Assembly (NCBI GenBank): GCA_964644705.1 | Contig: CAZXYF010000014.1 | Location: forward strand, 1-30,850 | Length of the DNA stretch: 30,850 nucleotides | From: CAZXYF01 sp964644705 | GTDB taxonomy: Bacteria; Planctomycetota; Brocadiia; SM23-32 | Direction of reading: 5' to 3' | In this document: positions 24,876 through 30,850 of the stretch, in pieces | Position numbering within the stretch: position 1 is the first letter of the stretch | Layout: each line of letters opens with the position of its first letter | Position numbers and translations under genes: made by a program | Notes under the pieces: model-generated | Seen by the model: the letters and a program-made list of their open reading frames with translations, nothing else | Databases searched by the model: none | Told to the model about the DNA's origin: nothing

Positions 24876-26861
24876 CTATCCCGGTCGCTCCACCCTATAC
24901 AATGTGTCTCCCGCCGCAATCAGAGCATGGCGGGCGTTGCGATCCACATCAAAAACACGGATGGGCGCATCACACCGGAAGGTCCATTGAGCATTGAGCT
25001 TCCGTGAATATCCACCATAGAGGGTCAGAACATCGCGTCTGGCATGCATCAAAAGCGGGTCCTCATTCTCCGGCCAGCGGAGCTTGGAGAGTCCCGGGGG
25101 AGGCTCGAATTCCATCTCCACCTCACCATAAGGGTTCAACACCATACAGATCCCGTCGTCCGAATACACGGCAATTGAATTCTCAAGGGATCCCATCCGA
25201 TCCACGCTTTCGGTGACTCGTTTTGTCCACAAAACTTTCCCGCTCATCTCATGGACAATAACACGCCCTCCAGTGCTGCCCAATGCGCAAAAGCCTTCCT
25301 CCAGAATAACCTGGTCATAGGTGCTGTCTCCGGAAATTCTTTGTTTCCGTTGCTGCTCACCTTCCTTGTTGAAAAACCGGAACCGACCTTCCTCATCCCG
25401 TGTCAGAATCGTACTTCCTCCCGGAGAAATATATATCTGCGTGGGAACAGGTTGAACACGACGGCGGCAGGTCTCCTCCCCATCGGGTCGGAATACACGG
25501 AGTTCATTATCCACAGTAACGAGGGCCACCATTTTCCCATCAGCCGTGCAATCAACCAATCGGGCCCTCTGTTGAAACTCAAATTGCTTGCTCGTCCCCT
25601 CCGATAAATCAATTACACCGAATTTGTCTTCATTCCAGAAAAATGCTTTTTTATTGTTGCGTTTCTGTGCGATACGCGTCGATGGATCCACTTCCAGCTC
25701 CTGCGCCACCTTCCCCTCTTCATCGATCACCATGATCCCTTCTGGCACAACCGATGCGGCCCAGACCCCATCAGGACTCATCCAAATCTGTTCCAGTTTT
25801 TTCGGGGCCGTGTCATCATTGATCGATATTTCTCCCACCGCTTCCGCGCCTTTCGGGCGGGGCACCCCCTTTTCTTCCTGTATTCTGGAGCTTTCAGACG
25901 TTGAAGATTCTTTCTTCTCCCGTTGCTGGGGTTCTTCTTCAGATGCCTGTTCCGACGTCCGGGCTTCCAGCATCCAGGTCACATTCCCCGCTGGCATTCG
26001 AAAACCATATAACTTTTGATCATCCCCCCCCGCAGCCAGAATTGACGCATCGTCGGAAAAATCGTAATCAATAATGAGCGTTGTAAATTCGCATTCACAC
26101 AGCTGCTGTCCACCTTCCTCCAGCACCAATAAACTGTTCTCGTCCGTGAGCACAGCATACAGGGGACCGGAAGGCCCCAGAGCGGGAACGACAACGGTGG
26201 CGTCACTTCCAACCCGGAATTTGCCCGTATCCTCTCCATCGTAAGAATACGTTTGCACCCCTTCATCCTGAACAGCCACAGCCACACGTTCGGCAGCGTG
26301 GCTCAAACGCATGGGGCCATTCTCAAACCCCGACGTATCCTCCCAGGCCAATTCACCGTCCAGGTCAACTTTACTCACTTCTCCCAGCTCCCCCGCTGCG
26401 ACCACGCCCGGCAATTCCCCCTCCAGCAACGCAAGGGTAGCCACTTTATGCTGGAAGGTGAGATCAATACAGGAGTCCGGATCGTTCGTTTCCGCAACGA
26501 GAACGGAATACGGTGGAACCGCCAGTGCAACTTCTTCGGCCGTACAGCCGAGATCAAAATCCGAAGCCCCCTCAACATCTACCTGCCAGAGGCTCCTTCC
26601 TTTCGGGGAGAAACCATGCAGTTTCCCTTCTTTCGTAAGAATTCCGAAACACCGACCGTCGTCGCTGGCCCGAACCACATCCACCTGACCATCGATCGCC
26701 ACCTCTCCGACAATGCTGCCGCCCCCATCGATCAATACCGCCCCCTGCAGCGTACCCACCATGGTACGGTGCGATCCCATCGACGTAGCGACGCTCACAA
26801 CATCGGCTGGGACCTCACACGTCCATTCGCATTCAATACCTTTATCCGCTGATGTACTCAC
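24876..26861 (-). CDS. Double beta-propeller protein, cytoplasmic
   Basis: The 661-residue protein starts with GTG 26861 and has no signal peptide. It contains repeating beta-blade units marked by DG, GxxxA and W/F ends, such as ASDDGRCFGIL, FSDDASILAAGGDDQKLYGF, MSPDGVWAASV and ISPGGSTILTRDEEGRFRFF. A charged low-complexity linker (about 300-345, SEQASEEEPQQREKKES) separates two propeller halves. Propellers of this type are usually protein-binding scaffolds. No enzyme motif is visible. It is the central gene of the minus-strand operon, 110 bases after the amidohydrolase-like gene. No strong ribosome site precedes GTG 26861, so the start may be later. Confidence 0.8.
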   Translation of the reverse strand: MSTSADKGIECEWTCEVPADVVSVATSMGSHRTMVGTLQGAVLIDGGGSIVGEVAIDGQVDVVRASDDGRCFGILTKEGKLHGFSPKGRSLWQVDVEGASDFDLGCTAEEVALAVPPYSVLVAETNDPDSCIDLTFQHKVATLALLEGELPGVVAAGELGEVSKVDLDGELAWEDTSGFENGPMRLSHAAERVAVAVQDEGVQTYSYDGEDTGKFRVGSDATVVVPALGPSGPLYAVLTDENSLLVLEEGGQQLCECEFTTLIIDYDFSDDASILAAGGDDQKLYGFRMPAGNVTWMLEARTSEQASEEEPQQREKKESSTSESSRIQEEKGVPRPKGAEAVGEISINDDTAPKKLEQIWMSPDGVWAASVVPEGIMVIDEEGKVAQELEVDPSTRIAQKRNNKKAFFWNEDKFGVIDLSEGTSKQFEFQQRARLVDCTADGKMVALVTVDNELRVFRPDGEETCRRRVQPVPTQIYISPGGSTILTRDEEGRFRFFNKEGEQQRKQRISGDSTYDQVILEEGFCALGSTGGRVIVHEMSGKVLWTKRVTESVDRMGSLENSIAVYSDDGICMVLNPYGEVEMEFEPPPGLSKLRWPENEDPLLMHARRDVLTLYGGYSRKLNAQWTFRCDAPIRVFDVDRNARHALIAAGDTLYRVERPG

Positions 26862-26971
26862 AATCGGGTTATAAGCCTGCCAAAAAATGCGAAAACTCTT
26901 GTCAACAGAAAGCTGACCACGCCGACGGGCGAATGGTCAACAAACTCCCATTCCCGAACATCAGGCTCGGA

Positions 26972-27775
26972 TCAGGCGCTGGATGATCTCAACAACTGAA
27001 GAGCCGTATCGCCCATGATAGCGGATACAAGCTGATCAGACAAAGCCAGCGAATGCAGAAGACGTTGATAGCCACTTTCCACAGGAGCCAGGCGATTATA
27101 GTGCGCTCCGCTCCCGAACAGTATCCGATTCCACAATCCATTCCCGTCGCTATTTCCTGAAAACGGGCCGGAAAAAGGGCCGAGAACGGACCGAAAAAAC
27201 GACACCCCCCTGTTACGTACCGAACAGGAGGAGAGATCAAAATACACATTTTCATTCCACCGGATCGTTTCTGCCGCCTCTTCATACCAGGGCCCCCCAA
27301 GACCACAACCAATTAGCTGAAGGGACGGAAAACGGCGCGCGATGGTGTCCAGACAACTCGGACGCATATAGGACATTTTGGGATTCAGAGCGGTATCCAG
27401 ATTGGAGCGTGGCACGAACCCCGTGTGGAAAAATATTGGTATTTCCAGCGTTGCGGCGGCTTCATACACCCCGTAAAATCTCGTGTCATCGTAAGGCGCG
27501 GGGGGAACCTCCACGCGCACTCCCCGAAATCCCTTCAGAACCAGCTGTTCCAGATCCTCTGCACCCGCGGAGGACAAATCGAGGTGGCCAACAGGAATGA
27601 ACAAATCGGGATATTTGCCGGTGAATTTAAGCACTTCTTCGTTCCCAACTCGCCCGTACCGCTGGCGTCCCGCCATCAAACACAATTTATCCAATCCCAG
27701 GTTCTGCGCCGTTTCGGCCAGCATTGGGGCATAATCCGTCTCATCATAAACCGGCACATGACAATCAACAATCAA
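26972..27775 (-). CDS. Amidohydrolase-family protein with lost metal ligands
   Basis: The 267-residue protein has the TIM-barrel amidohydrolase-2 layout (PF04909-like). It starts with TTG 27775, supported by GGAGG seven bases upstream. Most metal ligands are replaced: the DxHxH motif reads DCHVP (Pro8 in place of His), the usual GHxGG reads GCGLGG (Cys157), and FGSD reads FGSG (Gly223). The single His in FFHTGF (H117) is kept. The fold seems intact and there is no frameshift, so it is probably a pseudoenzyme or has changed chemistry. It is 41 bases after trpC and is likely co-transcribed. A family of similar degenerate proteins may exist, which I cannot check. Confidence 0.75.
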   Translation of the reverse strand: MIVDCHVPVYDETDYAPMLAETAQNLGLDKLCLMAGRQRYGRVGNEEVLKFTGKYPDLFIPVGHLDLSSAGAEDLEQLVLKGFRGVRVEVPPAPYDDTRFYGVYEAAATLEIPIFFHTGFVPRSNLDTALNPKMSYMRPSCLDTIARRFPSLQLIGCGLGGPWYEEAAETIRWNENVYFDLSSCSVRNRGVSFFRSVLGPFSGPFSGNSDGNGLWNRILFGSGAHYNRLAPVESGYQRLLHSLALSDQLVSAIMGDTALQLLRSSSA

Positions 27776-27816
27776 TGTTCTGCCTCCGTATGTATTTGGT
27801 ACGTGTTCTCGTAAAA

Positions 27817-28608
27817 TTAAACATCGCTCAGCTGTCTGGTAGCCTGTCCGATGTCATCGGACCGCATTAAACTCTCCCCCACCAGTATTGCATCGACCCC
27901 ATGATCTTTCATCCGCACGACATCAGACCTGGATTGTATCCCGCTCTCCGCAACGCACACAACACCGGCGGGCAGCTGAGGTGCCAGATCAAGAGTCGTG
28001 CGCAGATCAACTTCAAAGGTCCGAAGGTTACGATTATTGATTCCCACCAAACTCGCCCCGGACGACACGGCGATCTCCAGCTCGCGTTCATCGTGAACCT
28101 CAACCAAACAGTCCATCCCCAGCCCTTTCGCCTCGGTCTGCAAATCACCGAGCTGTTTTTTGTCCAGTGCCGCGACGATCAATAATATACAATCCGCTCC
28201 CGCCGCACGGGCTTCCAGGATCTGATATTTATCGAGAATGAAATCTTTTCGCAGCACGGGAATCTGTACTGCCTGCCGCACTTTTTTCAAATAATCCACG
28301 CTGCCTTTGAAATAGGTTTCGTCTGTAAGAACGCTCAGACAACGCGCCCCCCCGGTCTCGTAGCCGCGGGCGATCTCAACGGGCTCAAAATCCTCCCGGA
28401 TCACACCGGCGGAGGGGGACGCCTTTTTCACCTCCGCGATAAGGGCCACTTCCGGACGTGTCTGCAGGGCCTCCCGGAATCCACGTGCCGACGATTGTCG
28501 CTCAATCTGCTCATACCACTCGTTTTCCTGCCGTTTCCGCAGCGACTGTATCTCCCCCTGCTTTGTCTTGCATATTTTCTTCAGCACATCTGGCATGTTA
28601 TCAGTCAC
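27817..28608 (-). CDS. trpC: Indole-3-glycerol phosphate synthase
   Basis: The 263-residue enzyme closes the indole ring in tryptophan synthesis. Family motifs in order are LIAEVKKASPSAG (catalytic Lys), LSVLTDETYFKGS, LRKDFILDKYQI (Lys/Asp), VEVHDERELE, VGINNRNLRTF and VAESGIQS. The start is GTG 28608, overlapping the thiE stop by 8 bases, with AGGAGGGG about nine bases upstream; the later ATG 28596 is too far from that site. It is a single-domain enzyme, not fused to TrpF. No other trp gene is in the window. Coupling to thiE is unusual. Confidence 0.96.
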   Translation of the reverse strand: MTDNMPDVLKKICKTKQGEIQSLRKRQENEWYEQIERQSSARGFREALQTRPEVALIAEVKKASPSAGVIREDFEPVEIARGYETGGARCLSVLTDETYFKGSVDYLKKVRQAVQIPVLRKDFILDKYQILEARAAGADCILLIVAALDKKQLGDLQTEAKGLGMDCLVEVHDERELEIAVSSGASLVGINNRNLRTFEVDLRTTLDLAPQLPAGVVCVAESGIQSRSDVVRMKDHGVDAILVGESLMRSDDIGQATRQLSDV

Positions 28609-29257
28609 AGATTTTCTCCCCTCCTGCGTCTCTCATATTCTCCGCAGCACGTCGCGGTTTATCCGCGTGACACAACGCAGAACATGCGGCTATCGCCGTG
28701 GCTCCGGTTTCCCTCACATCTGAAACATTATCCAGACCGATACCACCAATTGCGACGACGGGGAGTGAAGTTGACGCAACGATATCAGCAATCAATCTCA
28801 ACCCCACCCCCTGCTCATATCCCTTCGTTTCGGTGGCAAAAGCCGGACCCGCCCCGATATAGTCGGCGCCGTTGGCCTCCGCCTTTCGCGCTTGCTCCGG
28901 TGAATGGGTCGACCGCCCGATGATCAAATCTCTGCCGATCAGTTCCCGCACATCGGCCGTCGGAAGATCCTCCTGACCCAAATGCACGCCATCGGCCTCC
29001 GCCAATATGGCGACATCCGGACGGTCATTAATAATGCACAACATGCCGTATTCCCGAGCTGTTCGCCGCAACCAGCGGGCACGCGACAACAGCTCTTCAT
29101 CCGCCAGGCTCTTTTCCCGTAACTGCACAACGTCCACTCCACCCAGAGCCAGCTCCCGAACCGTATCTTGCCAATCATGCTGGCACTGTGCCTCACAGAG
29201 CAATGCGTAGAGCCGCATCGAACGCAGTGCACTTTTGTCAACATTTCTTTCTCTCAT
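28601..29257 (-). CDS. thiE: Thiamine-phosphate synthase
   Basis: The 218-residue protein couples the pyrimidine and thiazole halves of thiamine. Motifs are VVQLREKSL, IINDRPDVA, ADGVHLGQEDLP, STHSPEQA, GADYIGAGPAFATETK and VVAIGGIGLDN, which separate it from the related TenI proteins that lack the full THS and TETK signatures. The ATG overlaps the stop of the phosphomannose isomerase-like gene (ATGA) and its stop overlaps trpC, so all three are tightly coupled. The first 13 residues before MRLYALL are extra and may be trimmed by a later start. No other thiamine gene is nearby, and no THI-box was recognised. Confidence 0.92.
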   Translation of the reverse strand: MRERNVDKSALRSMRLYALLCEAQCQHDWQDTVRELALGGVDVVQLREKSLADEELLSRARWLRRTAREYGMLCIINDRPDVAILAEADGVHLGQEDLPTADVRELIGRDLIIGRSTHSPEQARKAEANGADYIGAGPAFATETKGYEQGVGLRLIADIVASTSLPVVAIGGIGLDNVSDVRETGATAIAACSALCHADKPRRAAENMRDAGGEKICD

Positions 29258-30450
29258 TTGCCCAGCGCCCGCGGTGGATTGAACAAAGCTTCAACATCAT
29301 CGGATTCGGCTCCCCGTTCAACCAAATACTGCTGCAGCGTTGATATTTCAGGAACACAATCATCAAACATCTCACATCCATCTCCTGTGGTAACCGTTAC
29401 CTCATTTTCCAGCTTCGCGGGGACAAAAACGGTCTCACCCCGTTCACATCTCATTCTTCCATTCCGTGTTTTCAACACCGCTTCGCCCGATATGCAATGG
29501 AGAACATGATAACTTCTCATACGGGGACCAAGATCGGTGCTTCCCCCTGCTTCAATCAACAACTGTTTTTTCGCAAAATATTCATGTGCCACCATAACGC
29601 GCACGGTAACCCGATCGTTTTCCCGGACGCTCACCGGTTCCACCGTCCGCAACCCGGCTTCAACATCGGTCAGCTCAAATCCCAGTTCCGGGTATTCTCC
29701 CGGTCGACGACCAAAATCATAAACCCGAACTGTGGGATTTTCCTCAAGATTCTGGTCAATATCTTTTTCTCCCTCGGCCACCTTTTTGACGGTCTCATCG
29801 GACGGATGGACCTGCACACTGAGCAAACTGTTCTGCACCATCAGGATCTTTGACAGTGTGGGCAGCCAGCTTGTTCCATAGCCCTGTTGGATTTCATCCA
29901 CGATCAGGTGGCTATCTTCTCCAATGGCAAACATGGTATGTAATGTTCCGGCGGGCACCATGTAAACTTCGCCAGCTTGCACAGGCTCGATGATTCCAAA
30001 TAAATCGCACACTTCGGGCGGCCAGTCCTCGATATGAGGGGTTAATCCCGGTCCCGTCACCAGCTCTTCCAGTTCCCGGCACTGTTCAGACGTTCGTGGC
30101 CCGGCAGCAAAACCCGCGCGCCCACTTGCCTCCCGAACCAGCCATGCCTCCGTCTTACCCCGATGGGGATTTTCCCGGAAAACCTGAAGTGACTTTTGAC
30201 CGAGAAGGGGTTCCAGCTCGCCCTCCCCCGTCCCGGCAGCCTCTGTCAACAGTTCGTTTAAATCACAGCTCAGAGCTGGTTCATCAATATCGCTTGCATA
30301 GTTTCCCTCTCCCGTCTGTGCCGATGCGAGCCACAATTCACCAAGCCCCACGCTCACACCGGTTGCCGAAAGCGCTTCGCCATGTTTCAGTCCCCAGGGT
30401 TTGATGACGGGGGCTGTATCCAGTTTATAGAGACCAACTGTTCCGTTCAT
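29254..30450 (-). CDS. manA: Type I phosphomannose isomerase-like protein with relocated QVHP segment
   Basis: From ATG 30450 (GAGGTG about seven bases upstream; the GTG at 30459 lies inside that site) the protein has 398 residues. It contains every type I phosphomannose isomerase segment: GELWLASA (N-terminal), GKTEAW with E101, PAGTLHT with H171, SVQVHPSDE with Q213 and H215, and VRVYDFGRRPGEYP. In the usual order the QVHP segment comes first, before GKTE and PAGxxH. Here it follows PAGTLH, between DEIQQGYGT and VRVYDFG, which are normally adjacent. The metal ligands are all present, so the enzyme may still work on mannose 6-phosphate or a related sugar phosphate. It leads the eight-gene minus-strand operon. 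Confidence 0.85.
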   Translation of the reverse strand: MNGTVGLYKLDTAPVIKPWGLKHGEALSATGVSVGLGELWLASAQTGEGNYASDIDEPALSCDLNELLTEAAGTGEGELEPLLGQKSLQVFRENPHRGKTEAWLVREASGRAGFAAGPRTSEQCRELEELVTGPGLTPHIEDWPPEVCDLFGIIEPVQAGEVYMVPAGTLHTMFAIGEDSHLIVDEIQQGYGTSWLPTLSKILMVQNSLLSVQVHPSDETVKKVAEGEKDIDQNLEENPTVRVYDFGRRPGEYPELGFELTDVEAGLRTVEPVSVRENDRVTVRVMVAHEYFAKKQLLIEAGGSTDLGPRMRSYHVLHCISGEAVLKTRNGRMRCERGETVFVPAKLENEVTVTTGDGCEMFDDCVPEISTLQQYLVERGAESDDVEALFNPPRALGK

Positions 30451-30696
30451 ACGAGTCACCTCATGCCATATTCAGGTTCTCATTCAAGTCTCAGCCGTCA
30501 TCAGATACGAACTGAGATCCTACTCCACCACGATACCTGGACCTTCGTTTCCGGAGGATGCACCCAATTGAGATAACGTTTGTCCACTTTTCCGTATTCT
30601 GCATCTCCCGCGTGCACACAAACAGCATACGGAAGCTCAAACTTCCTCCTGCCGGTATCGTGTGCCCCCCGTTCACATTCCTGTACTCATGAAAGC
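30451..30696. other. Leader region of the minus-strand operon
   Basis: No supported gene is seen. This is where the promoter of the manA-like operon should be, but I could not identify a convincing -35/-10 pair. The region ends at the next repeat copy. Confidence 0.5.
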
Positions 30697-30850
30697 TAAG
30701 GTTTCGGTGAACCACGTGCATTTTATGATGCCCTACTTGCCGGGCTTGTCCCGGTAGGGGCGTACCTGTGCACTACAGCAGGCGTACCACGCCACGCGAT
30801 AGGGCCTTCTGGCAGGGCGCTGGAGCCATCAACACAATCCTGTGGTTCTC
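30697..30850 (+). repeat. Left arm of a dispersed foldback repeat (copy 3, partial)
   Basis: Bases 30697-30830 align without gaps to 18907-19040 with about six differences in 134. They start at the same TAAGG terminus and contain the same CCCTAC/GTAGGG hairpin. After 30830 the sequence changes abruptly (AACACAATCC instead of GTCGAGCTTC). The copy runs off the window end, so the size of its centre is unknown. Confidence 0.85.

Noticed and set aside
1..30850. CRISPR array, tRNA, rRNA, integrase or phage genes
   Set aside because: Neither regular short repeats nor recognisable RNA or phage genes were seen on either strand.

Overview
The window reads as chromosomal DNA from an anaerobic bacterium of the PVC type (Kiritimatiellota, Lentisphaerota or Planctomycetota). 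This placement is inferred from gene content: two Cys-type sulfatases without signal peptides, a large membrane protein of the DUF6785/6784 type, a PurF-like protein lacking its nucleophile, zinc-ribbon/GYF and PEGA proteins, and an oxygen-sensitive class III ribonucleotide reductase. No rRNA, tRNA, CRISPR array, phage or transposase gene was found.

Layout. (1) 1-500: the tail of a dispersed repeat, a broken or unrecognised reading frame that stops at the repeat edge, and a possible Cys-rich small ORF. (2) 500-6000: two sulfatases with a small two-helix membrane gene between them, a 73-codon ORF directly before the second sulfatase, a stand-alone sigma-54 activator and a SagB-type nitroreductase, nearly all on the minus strand. 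(3) 6143-9961: SMC, with a candidate promoter. (4) 10551-14997: an nrdR-nrdD-glutaredoxin-nrdG operon with a good promoter and an intrinsic terminator. (5) 15121-16148: serine O-acetyltransferase behind a leader with competing hairpins. (6) 16303-18584: a large polytopic membrane protein, separated from the previous gene by a shared terminator. (7) 18898-19243: a complete 330-bp foldback element with an 8-bp target duplication. (8) 19260-22835: a PurF-like gene and recG, overlapping by 4 nt. (9) 22955-30450: a probable minus-strand operon of eight genes: phosphomannose isomerase-like, thiE, trpC, amidohydrolase-like, double beta-propeller, phosphoesterase, PEGA lipoprotein, zinc-ribbon/GYF membrane protein. 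(10) 30697-end: the left arm of another repeat copy.

Most functional modules are housekeeping: chromosome condensation, anaerobic dNTP synthesis and its NrdR control, cysteine synthesis, replication-fork repair, tryptophan and thiamine biosynthesis. The accessory part is sulfated-glycan use and cell-envelope proteins of unknown role. The points most worth a second look are the foldback repeat family (one complete copy and two partial copies with a sharp internal switch point), the phosphomannose isomerase homologue whose QVHP metal-binding segment lies after the PAGTLH segment instead of before it, two proteins that keep an enzyme fold but lack catalytic residues (the PurF-like and amidohydrolase-like genes), and the apparent attenuator before the serine acetyltransferase gene.
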